A stretch of DNA of 64,000 nucleotides from Cyanophora paradoxa (taxonomy: Eukaryota; Glaucocystophyceae; Cyanophorales; Cyanophoraceae). The stretch lies in NCBI GenBank assembly GCA_004431415.1, contig QPMI01000533.1:124001-188000 (forward strand), given 5' to 3'. Under the pieces are notes generated by a model. The model did no database searches and had not been told where the DNA came from. It saw only the letters and a list, made by a program, of their open reading frames with translations. The position numbers and the translations under genes were made by a program. Of this stretch, positions 33,732 to 45,700 are shown piece by piece (position 1 is the first letter of the stretch; each line of letters opens with the position of its first letter).

Positions 33732-36700
33732 ATGCGCCGGCGGCGCGAGCGGCCGGCGGCGGCGACCGCATACGGACGCGTGCCGGTGCCGGCGCTCCTC
33801 CTCGTCGCGGTTGCGGTCCTCGCGGCTTGGGCCGCGCCGCGCGTGTGCGACGCCAGAGAGGCGAAGCAGTCCTCTGGCCACAGATCGGAGACGACAGCGC
33901 AGCCGGTCCGCTATCACGTGCACGATGGCTTCGGAGCCCTAGGAACCGGTGCGCTTATCTGTATATCCGCGGCCCCGCGCGCTATTCTCTCCTGCATAAA
34001 CTTCCGACGGTCTGTATGTGACGGCACTATAGCTAGCGCTAGCTTCGCTATTAGCTAAGCACTGCGAACGCCCCGGCCCGCAGCTCCCTCCGGGGCCTTC
34101 GTGCGGCGGGCGACCGGAGCGGCGCCTCATCGTTTCCTTGGCTGGGACGCGAAGCGGACGAGGAACCACGCGACAGGCCACGTCCACTGGCACACCGCAA
34201 AGAACTTCGTGGATCTGTCCGGGCTGCAAGTGCGGTACACTCTCAACGCTGTCCAGAAAGCACCAGGTGATCTTGACGCGCCCCCGGCCCGTGCATATTC
34301 GGTTTTAAAAACATCATACAAAGAATTAGATTCATACGTATACTCCTTGTGCACGTACCTTGCAAAGGCTTTCAATCGCGTTTCTGACCATGACCGGCTT
34401 CTTACAGTTGTGGACCTCGATGTTGAATCCGCGGTTCTGGCCGTCGACTGCTCCGGCTCGCCCGACCGCATTGATATTCTGCTGGAGAAGGGGCGAAGCC
34501 TGCCCATCGCCCCGGGAACGTGCGTTTATGTTTATATCACGCACATAAATAATAGTTATAACTAATTATAACCTCGTTTTTTACGCTCAATATTTTTTTC
34601 GAGCCGTGCTTTTATATTCAATCGTTGCATTTTGTCTTCTGCTAAACTGCGTGTACATCATGCTAATGAAAATTTACTAGTACTTCTTTTTCCGCTTAAT
34701 GTTTTAGACATCGTTTTTCAATCCCGTCTTTAATTCTAATATTCGCTTGTTGCACTATTTGTTTTTGGTGAAGCTTAAGTACCAGCCACAGTCTCTAGAC
34801 ACCAGCACTGCGGGGGCTGCACAGGGGGCACTATTTTCTTCGCAATTCTCAACTGTACTTTTTTCTGCAGGATCCTGGTCGGGAGCCAGGCTTGGTGCGG
34901 CCCCGCCTCCATATTTTCTCTAGAGCAGCCAGCTGGGCAGGGGAGATTTTCGTTCGGCTCACTCGCGTTCTTGCAGGCGCTGCCCTGCGCCGGCGTCGAT
35001 TCCGGCCCGCGGCCGCCAGACTCGCGAGGTGGACGAGATGCTGGCCGGCCTGATGGTCCGCGTGCTGGGCGTCGCCGCGGAGGCGGACTGCGAGCTTGCC
35101 GCTAGCTCGAGCGGCGGGCAGCGTCTGCGCGGGACGTGCGCGCGGGTCAGCGCCGAGGCGGCGGGCCTCGGCGACATCTTCGAGCACCTCGAGATGGACT
35201 ACTACGAGCGCTCGCGCTCCTCGAAGAGGGCGCCGCACGCCGCGAGGAAGCGCCCTGCGTCTGAGGGCTCCGCGACCGACGCCCACGGCGGCGGCGGCGA
35301 CGAGGACGACGACGCGGCGCAGTCCGAGTTCGACGCCCGCGACCTGCTCCGGTGCGCACGCGCTTTCTTTCTTGAAATAGCAGTCGTGGATCCGGGCGTC
35401 AGGCCCAGGCCTAGGCTTGGTTTGACATCTGTATACGTATAATGTATCGTGACTCGCCTGCGACCTCAGCTCGAGGTTCGCGTCGCTCGAGACCCTGTCC
35501 AAGTCGTCTCAAACGCACAACGGGAGCGTTCTGGACTCGTTCCATCGCCTCAGTGCGTTTCTGGTCTCATTTCGCTTCTTTCTTCTTGAGAGCACTTATC
35601 TCGTGATCGAAAATTTGCACACAGAGCATCTCGCGGAGAAAACGTCTCGGGGAAATGACCTGGTCGACGTCTATCGGGGCAGGAAGCTTCTCTTTTGTTG
35701 CAAAAGTTTCGTCAACATTGTGAAGAAAGGCGTAAATGGTCAGAACCGCGCGCGGGGTTCATTCTCTTATTTCCGCGAGCCGAACGCACGCGCAGTTGTG
35801 ACGAAGGCGGTGAGCTCCGTGACATCCATCGGAAAGTCCTTGTGGGGGAACGCCATGGCAGGCATCGTACGCCACGCCGACTCCTTTAATTACAAAAGGC
35901 CTGCGATCGATCCTGACTTTTTTGGGGAACAGCAAGCGGCAATGAAAGCCACGAAGACGGTGGTTAACAAAGCCGGCTCCGCCGCCTTATCGGGCATTGC
36001 AGCTGCGAAAAAGGGGGTCAACACCGCCGTGAAGGCTGTGAATACGGGGCTCAACAAGGCATGCTCTCTCTCTAAACTTGCTGCCCGCCCTAAAATCTAT
36101 CGCTAATGTAATTTTGAGGGCAGTTCGATTCCCTCACGGGCGGCAAGCTCAAATTCCTTACCGGCCCGCTGAGGGGCGTGGTCAATGTAGGTGGCTTGTT
36201 GATCAACACTGGTCTGAACATCGCCGCGAAGGCCGTGGATAAGACGGTCTCGGCGATCAACACCATCCTCACGCTCGTCGAGTGCGCGACAGGTGCGCTT
36301 TCACCACAATCGATATCTATCTCGAGCCATAAACAAACGAAATCTTGGCAACGGAACGGCACGCGTGACAAGACAAGCCGCGCAGGATCGTGCGAGCTAA
36401 CGCTCAAGAAAACGATTTCCAGCGTCTCGTTCAACTGGGACGATCGCCTCAAAGGGCAGGCGACAGAGGTGCCTCTCTCCGCAGACTCGATCGACCTCAC
36501 AGCGCGTTCATGGCGAACACCGGTCTTGTCTCTCGCGCAGTGGCCTCGGCTGGAATTCGAAGTGTCTGTAGGGGCCAACCAACTCATGGGTAAAAGTTCT
36601 GTCGGTGGCAGCGCGAAAGCCCAAGTCTACTTCGACCCCGAGCAGCTCTACTTCTACAGTGGCGTCGGTGTCCAGTTGAGGCTGGTTCTGTCGAATTACA

Positions 36701-39700
36701 ATATCAGAGAGTTCGCTTTCCACGGTCTGCCCGCTCCGCACCTGATCGCCCAGAGTACTAGTCGCGTCGCTGGTGTATATTGACGGCGCGATCCGTATTA
36801 TTGATATTATATGATATTATGATATTGATATATCCGTATTATTGATAGTATATGATATATATTATATACGTATATACTCGCGCCTTTGATATTATGTATT
36901 GACGGCGCGATCCGCCTGCGCCAGCCTTTGTTGAGGCCAAAGGGCGGCTTCGGGGAGAGCTCGGAATCAACATCGAAATCGCTCTCGAAGTGATGAGAGA
37001 GATCTACACCAAACAGTTCACAGCAAAGCAGGTCGTCGCAGGTCCGCTCGCGCCTACACGTACTCGCTTGGTAATCAAATCTCGGGCACGGCTCGTCTGA
37101 ATTCCGCCCGCAGGTCCCGTCGTCTTCACGTTCCAGCCAAGCGTGAGCAAACACAGGCTTTCTTTCCGTAAACACTGGTTTTTATCAGTCTAATCCGCCT
37201 ATGCCGCAGATTAATGTCCGTGCTCATGAGAGGCCCAAGGGTCTTCCAGCGTTTTCTTATTCTCTGCTCAGATTAAAGTAGGATTCTCTGGAGAGATCAA
37301 TTTCGATCTCAAGGTGAGCCGGGCCATGTTCGTATTCTCACCCGGAGCGGGTATGATTTGCGCGCAGACCGTGTTCGATGCTGGCATCGAGATCGGGGTT
37401 CAGGCCGGCGCTAAGCTCTCTGGGGGCCGCTTGACCCCCGACATTGGCTGGTACAACAACAAGCCGCCTGTCATCAAGGTCCCGACGCCGACCTTCTCCC
37501 CGGAGTTGAGTGCGTGGCTTGCATGCATTCGATTCGCCCTGAAGCCTCGCTGGCATGCGCGTGATCGCGTTTCCACTGCCAGGCGTTGCATTCTACCTCG
37601 TGTTCGAGCCGGAGATCGAGTTGACCGCGGGCGCGTACGGTGAGCATACCTGCGATCGCGTTCGCTATCCCGAATTAATTAAACGTTGACTTCAATGCGC
37701 GCGCGCTCGGTGTGCAGGCGTTCAAGCTGTGGGTGAGTGGAATGGACTCCGGATCCGGGGGTTGTGCCCTTGCAATATTCGAACCCTCCGTGTGTGCGCA
37801 GGCCTGCAAACTGGCATAACCTTCCGTGTGGGCTTCATCTGGACACCGGTTCCCACCTCTCGTCTCTTCGCGATTCTCGTCTCTGGGCTCTAATGCGGCA
37901 CCGTCCATCGCGCAATTATAGGTCAGTCGGGACTGCAAAGGGGTGAACAACTTCCGCATCGCAGCAGGGTGCGGCGCCCCGCCCCTTCTCTGGGGAACGA
38001 GCCCATCTGAGCGCGCCCCTTCAGCATTATTCCATACATCTCGATGAACATTCAGTTCAGCACCATCGCGAAGAAGCCCCCCAAGTCGGTTCGCGGCCGC
38101 TATTTTCAAGGGCGGTTGCGCCTTTCTGCTGACGCGTGTCTTTCAGGCCAACCTTGAGTTGGAGCTCTTCAAGTTTCCTATCGAAATCAAGGTATCATTT
38201 CTATCTTGTTTCTATCTCGTGCACAAGTTTTGCTGATGTTGATTGCTTATTTTCTGCGTCTGCGCAGCCTTTCAACGACTTTACGATCTGGTGCGTTTCG
38301 AAGTCTCTCCGAGGCTTCATTCGAACTGGCCGATCTTGACTGGGTAACGCAGGGAGACAAAGTGCCTGACCGACAGCTCTGGTTCCGGTGGCACGGGGGC
38401 CGTCCTGCAGCTGGCCCCGCCGAGCTGGCCCTGGACCGTCGCAGTCACCTCCCGGTTCACGCCGCGCCCGCTGCGCCCTTGCCCCGCCCTCACGCGGCGG
38501 CTCGCCCCTCCCTCCATCCAGATCGTCGAACACCATCTCGATCGGCTGGAAGCTGGATGCCGTCTCGCAGATGTCCGCCGCGGTGGCGATTTTCCGGGTG
38601 CGAACTCAACTTTCCTCTCACGCGGCCGTGTCCTCTCGAGGCTGCGGCCAGCTGAGGGTTCGTCCCGTGCGCAGATCCGCTACAACAGGCGAGGCGCTGG
38701 TGTCCTCGCGGCGGCACTGGCGCCGACCGCCTACGTCCCGGTCAACAGCCTCGTCGTCGATCCCGCCGTCGCCCGCAAGACGATCTTCCCGATCGCCACC
38801 ATGTTCGGCAAGAGCGTGTCGGGGTCCGTGTGCCCGAAGGGGTACGCGATGTGGGCGAGCTCCACCGCCAAGGCGGGCTACTGCCGTACCCTTCCGGCGG
38901 CGAGAGTCGATCAGGAGGCTGGCTCCGCGAACGTCTACACTGGAGCCGTTGCGAGCTCTGATCTGCTCACTACGTTTTCCTATACTATCCCGAACTTGCT
39001 CGCGCGGACGGGTGAGTTCCGCCCCGAGGAAATCTTAAAGCCTGCCTTTTAGTCCTTGAGCTTCTGTCTCACAGAGTACGAAATCGAGGTGGTCGCTCTG
39101 CGAGCCGACGGCTCCGAGCTCCGCTCGTCGACTGGGGCCTTGGTCGCCAAGACCCTCGGTGCGCATTCGAAGACGCTCGTGGTCCTGCGGGTCTGCGCGG
39201 CCGACGCGCGGATCTTCGCGCAGATCCTCCTCCCAACGCGCCCACCGCCGTGCGCTTCGTCTCGGCCCAGACCGACACGGCGAACAAGGGCAAGTTCTCC
39301 GTGACGCTGTCGTGGACGCCGGCAGCGTCCCAGCCCGCGGGCATCCCCCCGGTAGCCTTCTTCCAGGTGCCAGCGCCAGTCTTGCTTGCTCGGTCGTTCC
39401 GTTGCAGGCGCTGATCTTGAGGTCGCAACGCGCGCGCGTGCCCGAACCTCGCAGGTCGTCATCTCGCCCCCGCGGGCTGCGACGGTGCCGCCTTCGCCGT
39501 GCGCGGCGGGCACGCACCGGCTCCTGAACAGCGCGCCCACCGCGGCCTGCGTCCCGGACCTGGCGTCCCAAACGTCCACTTCGGATCTCCTGCTGAAGAG
39601 CTTCTCTCCGAGCGGCGCCCCTGCGGGAATCGTTTACGCCGACTGTGCGAACGCTTTAATTGTTTTGAGAGGCGCTTTTCAAACGCCGTGCACGTAACGC

Positions 39701-42700
39701 TTGCTTGCGCCCAGACTTTCCCACGCAGTCGGCCGGCACAACTTCGGCGACCATCCCCGGTCTCGAGCCCGGTACGCAGCGCTCAGCAGAGCGCGTGTGC
39801 TCCCTGCCGCGGACCGCGCCAAACGGACTTTGTTTGTCTCAGGCATCGTGTACTCGTTCCAAGTGATGGCGATGGGCGGACCCGTTTCGGACTCCGGATC
39901 CACCCAGCCGACCTCGGCGCCGCAGTATGCGGGCAGCCGTCCTTCGGATCGGCTCTTCGTGAAGACGCCCGGGTTCACGGACGGCGCCATCGTGCAGATC
40001 CTCGCGGCTTCGGGTGCCGGACCGGGGTTCCCGTACACGCTGTCGGTGACCAGGTCCAGCTGCCGCAATTTCGAGGCCTCGTGGACCCTGGGCGGCATCG
40101 CCTCGGTCGGCGGGGCCGCAATTCGGTCCCTTTCCGTGCAGGTCAGCCAGTCTCGCATTTCATTCTCTGCGAAGCACGATTTAATCTATGGACGCGTGCT
40201 CGTGCTCTGTTATTCGAAGGTGACCGCTGTGTACAAGGCGACTCCAACAGGGGCGATCGCGTTTCGATCGACGTTCCCAACTACCACTACGCTTACCCGC
40301 AAAGCCACGTACAAGGCAGAGGCGACCGACGTCGGCGGCGGCCGCCTGCAGATTTCCACCAACACCGCACCTCTTTCCACCATTTCCGGTTTCCTGAGTA
40401 AACTGAGGGGTACTGACCAATCCTTGTTCCCGACTACGTACCGGCCGGTGGGTGCCGTCACGTACACCTTCGTCCTCTTCGCGTACTCGGCCGTCGGCTC
40501 TGGCGACGTCTCGAACAGCACCGTCGTTCTCGACGCGGCGGAGCCGTGCGTCCCGGGGGCGGCGGCGGCGACGCCCACGCCGTCCCCCTCTCCGATCGCG
40601 GGCCAGACGCCCAGCCCATCGCCGACACCCGGCGAGTTGACGCCCGCCGGGCCCACCCCGACGCCCAGCCCCTCCGCAACGCCCAGCCCGACCCCAACCG
40701 CTTCCCCGACGCCCTCGCCCTCGCCGGTCGGACCCTTTATTTCGCCTCGCCTGTGGCGCGTTCTCGGCGGCCGCGTCCTTACGCGCCCCCGCGCCCGGTC
40801 CAGGTCCCCCACTGGGCCCAGCTGCTCTCGTTCGCGAAGATCACCACGGCCAGCGGAACTGTGCCTTCTTCTCGCGACACGCAGGTCTGCTGACCCGCAT
40901 TCGACGCCGCGTTCTGCACATACTGACGATATCGATTCTGCAGGGAGTCGGCGTGACATACGGAGGCGCTAACTATTTGTATGCTATGGTGCGTTCGTGC
41001 TGCGGAATGCAAGATCACTGCAGAGCAATGCCGGAACGCTACTGAATGCGTCGTGTTGATCAGGCGGGGGGCTGCCGGAATGAAATCGCCTATTCATCGC
41101 CTAGATGCGGCGCTGGTAATCACTACTACCGACTACGCCTCGACTCATGTGCGAAGTTGTTTTAATCCTGGGTCAAGTACCGGTGCTCACGCTCGATTTC
41201 ACAAACAGCGCCCGTCGCTTGGGAATCTGTAGCCTTTACTTCAGGCCTCGATATCGAAGACAAAGTGCGTTCATCAAGATCATATGCATTCTTCGACTCT
41301 GACTCGAATTCGTCACAAATCCGATCACAGCGGAAAGCGCAAGTGATGTTTGACGGAAACAAGTACATCTACTTTTACGGAGGTGCACTTGTACATCTCG
41401 AACTGCAACGCAAACACAAATTTCATGTTTCGACTCGCAGGCGCCGACTGGGATGACACGTGGTCACCCGGTACCCGCATGTCGCAAGCCGTTATACGCT
41501 TTGGTGCGCGTCTCGTATCGCGCGACACGTCGGTCCGTCGCGAGACACGCAATTGATATTGCGCTCTAGACGTCGAAACCCTTGTTGGAGAGGTTTTGAA
41601 TAGTGATGACGGCCAGTCGGGAAGAAACGGGCACTGCGCCGTGCGTTGCCATTTACTTTTAAATAGAAATATATTTTTGCAAACACTTTCGTCCTTTTAG
41701 GTCTTCAACGACGGAATCATCTACATGAGCGGCGGTTACCTTGGCTCGTTTTCGTTTTCGGATGGTGCGTAGCGAGCGCCAATTCACACGGACATTCGGC
41801 GCCTATTGATCTCTTGAGAACATTGTAACTCTAACGAACGGCACCGCCCAATCAGATCTGAAGAAATTCAACACGACCAGTAAAATCTGGACGACCCCAA
41901 TTTCAAGCAGCGATTTAACTAAACGGGAGGGTCACATTTGCGCCTTCATGAACGGCGCCGTGTGGAGCATTGGAGGCTATGGACACGAAACTAATCCCAA
42001 CTCGGGCACTATCATTAGTCCCATCCAATTCGCGTACGTGATCCTTATGCGCGATTCCCGTGCGCGACTCCAGCGCTTCTGTGCGCGCAGCTACGCGAAC
42101 GTCACCGCTTCTCCAGTAAGCTGGACGCTCCTCTCAGCAGCTCCTTTCAACGACGCGACAAAACTCCCGTCACCGCGCACGTTTCCCTGGTCCATGCGCA
42201 TTTCGCACATCCGGCGATTCTAAAAATCAAAACACGATTGGTATCTAATGCGTGACTGCAGGAACTGGGTTATGACCGTCAATTCCCTCCCAATATGGGT
42301 GCGATGCGCAGATGCGCAGATGGCTGCACAAAAGCCTTTGCAATTATGAGACGTTGCTAAATAGCGCTGCTAAGTAGTTTTTGAAAAAAAAAAAAGAAAG
42401 AGTAGGCTAAGTAGTTTTCCAAGTAGTGCTTACTTAGCTGCAGGTCATTGTTGGCGGCAAGGATTCTAGCTCGGTCTTATCCGACGCTTGGGTACGGAAT
42501 GGATATTCAGGCTCTGTACATGTTCTTTATACATTATGCCTGACTATGCTTGCGCGCCTGTGTTGGTTTGCGATCATGCTCATCCAGGCTTTCAAGCCAC
42601 GTGAGTGCCGCTGTATGCAGCATGGTACAGGACCCAGCTTACGTCAGCCTGTCGCAGATTGCATGGCGCGCTGCTCTTCCACAGGATGGGAGAAGATCAA

Positions 42701-45700
42701 TGTTACTGGAACGCTTCCTGACTCATACGGTTCGGATTCGCCTTCAGCAATTACTTATGCCGGACGCCTTAACATGCGCATGCTCCGTCCGACCGACGCG
42801 CAGGAGGCACAACTGGATATTTCCCGTCTTTGAAGCAAGCGTACAAGTTTGGCGGTAGGAAAGCATCGGGAACTAATGGCCCCGACATTGTGGGCGACTT
42901 GCACTACGCAAATGTGACAAGTGAGTCGCCATGCGGGACGCCGGGACGCCATGCGGTTTCCCAGCAACTTGGTTTATGTGGCTGCAGTTAGCGATGCGTG
43001 TCCGTGCGATTCATCGAGGCGCCGATCTTTTCTGCAAGGTTCGTCTCCGTCCGGGGCGGCTCGCGACCGCGATATCGCCAGACTCTCGGCTCACGCGTGC
43101 TCGTGGGCAGAGCCGGCGCTCGAGGGACCGGCGGACAGCGACGGGCTCCGCCCCGCCACGATCGGTCGCGCCCTGCTGCAGGAGGAAGGCGGTGAGTCCG
43201 TGCTGCACGCCCGTGCGCACTGCACAAGGCTTGGGCCGCATTCAAATTCCGCGCCCGCCGCAGCGCCGGACCCCGACTTCGTGACCACGGAAAACCCCGT
43301 GGACATGCGCTTGTCGGCGGCCGCCAACATCAGCAGCGGGCCGGAGGACCCGACCGCCGTCTTCAGCGCGGACGCGGAGCGCTACGAGAGCAACTGGGTC
43401 TTAGACCGGGAGGCGACCCTTGCCGCCCTCGACCCCGAGAGCCGCGCAACCCTCGAGGCCCTTTCCGGTACCCCCATTTCGTTTCATTTTTCAGATTAGT
43501 TTGCCGCGAGTGCCGGCAATGATCGCGTTTTCGCAGCGATGCGCGAGGGGCACATTCTGCAGTTCGCGCAGCTGCAGTCTCTGAACGAGTCGGGGGCGCG
43601 CTCCTACAACGGCCCGAACGGGACCATCATCATCGACCGGAGTGCGTGAACGCCGGAATCTTCGTCTTCTCGGATTTCATGCTCCCGGTGCTGAGCTAGA
43701 GCGGCCATCAGGTGTCGGGGGCTGCCCGCCTGACCGCAAGGTCGCGGGGACGCTGGGGAGAAACACGCTGCCGGCTCTGGCGAGCTGCCCGGCCACCCCC
43801 GACCAGACCAGCACGGCGCCGGCCGCCGGTTTCGACGTCGCGCTCTGCTCTATCATCGTGCCCATGGCGAACGCCGTGCAGGTGCTCCAGCGCCAATCTC
43901 ACTTCTCCGTAAAGCAAACGCCTGACCGCGCGCGAAAAGGTGTCGCTGAAAATCGCGAAGACGGGTCTCTACCGTTTCCGGGCGGACGACGAGACCGCCA
44001 ACTCTGCCAAATCCGTCGTCATCGATCTCCGCAGCGACGGATCGTGCGCGCCGCTCGCCTGCAACAGGCCCACCCCAGGTGCGCGCGCTGTGCTGGGCCT
44101 CTGGGCCATGGCGCTCGATCCCAATACCCCTTCGACTGCAGGCGGGGCGACCGAGCTGTGGGCGATCCTGTATGAGAACAGCACGGTAAATGTCAACGTT
44201 GCCGTCGTCGCCAGCAACGCGACCAGCACGGTCTGCCCGCCGTCGGACGCCGTCGTGCTCGACATCTCCCTCGAGACTCCGTACGACGAGCGCGTCTTCG
44301 TCGACGAGTCGCTCGGGGAGGTCGGGTTCAACCCCGAGGACCCGCTCCGCGACCCCGACACGCTCGACCTCTACTTCACCGACCTGGATGCCGCGCTCCG
44401 CTACGCCTACAACAGGACGCTGACGGCCGGCTCGGGCACTCCGCTTCAGGCGCGACCCCGCGCTGCTGTTGCTGCCCTGTCGCTGATGCTGTCGGTCTCC
44501 TCGAACAGATCGGCATCTTCTTGAAGCCAGATATGTATTATCAGAGCGTGAATGGCACCTGGGACCTCCCGGCTTCGCCCTCTGCGGCCGGGGCGCGCAT
44601 CTGGGTGAGTCGGCGGCATCCACGTATACATGGCTGCAAGCCGCGTCTTTGCAAACATACCTGAACCTTTTTCTTTTAGATTCGTTCCTTGAGCGGGCTT
44701 CGCCAGGGGACCAATTCCGCGTGCGTTACTGTGCTCTAGTCCAGCTCTGACTTTTGCCATCTGATGTGTCTCCGTGTGCAGCGAGGACACTCTCTTGACA
44801 TGTGGCGGCTTGGGTCAGGCCATCACGCTCTCGCACGCCTCGCCGCTGGTGTCGTTCCTCGGCGTCAGCATCGCCGCGTGCGGCACGGCGGAGAGTTCGT
44901 TCAGGGCCGACGAGCGGCTCTCTGGCGCCGCAATCTCCGTCGTCGGGCTGAAGAACATCGTGTTCAAGGTGCCCCGCTCTCGTTAGTCGAAGAATGCGCG
45001 CACGCGGGGCTCATCGCATTCCAGCACATCGTCTTCGTACGCAACGGCAACCACAACGCAAGCGTGGACGGGCGCGGAGGCGCCGTCGCGCTCCTGGGCG
45101 GGGCGTCAGCGACGTTTGACGGATGCATCTTCGTGCAGGTGCCGTCGGCCCTCCAGTTCTCAAATATTCAATTATTATCCTACTGCTGCGCTGGCCTGCA
45201 GCTGACTCAAAGCAGAACACCGCGCGCCGGGGCGGCGGCGCGGTCGCCATCCTCGACGGGAGCGAGGCCAGCTTCACGGACACGCTGTTTGCGTCCAACG
45301 CGGCCCCGGTCGGCGGCGCCGTGCTCGTCTCCGGCGCCCGCACGGCTTCCTTCTCTGTGACGGCATTCCACGTGAGACGCCCCCCAAAGGTCCTCCGAAT
45401 TGTCCCTGGGGTGTTCTGAGTGGCTCTGCGCCTTTGCGACCGCAGAACAACTCGGCCCTTCCGGGCCCACCCGACTCGCCGGAGGAGGACGCGGGATGGG
45501 ACGCTGCTCTCGAATTTAAAGACCCGTCGGACGTCAAGAACTGGATGGGCGGCGCCGTGGCGATCCTGGGCGCGACAGAGACCGTGCAGTTCGACGTGGC
45601 CATCTTCGAAAGCAACAGCGCTCTCTTCGGAGCGGCCATCGCGACCGCGAGCCGCGTGTCCGTCACGCGCTCGCAGCTGTCGGGCTCTAGAAAAAATTCG

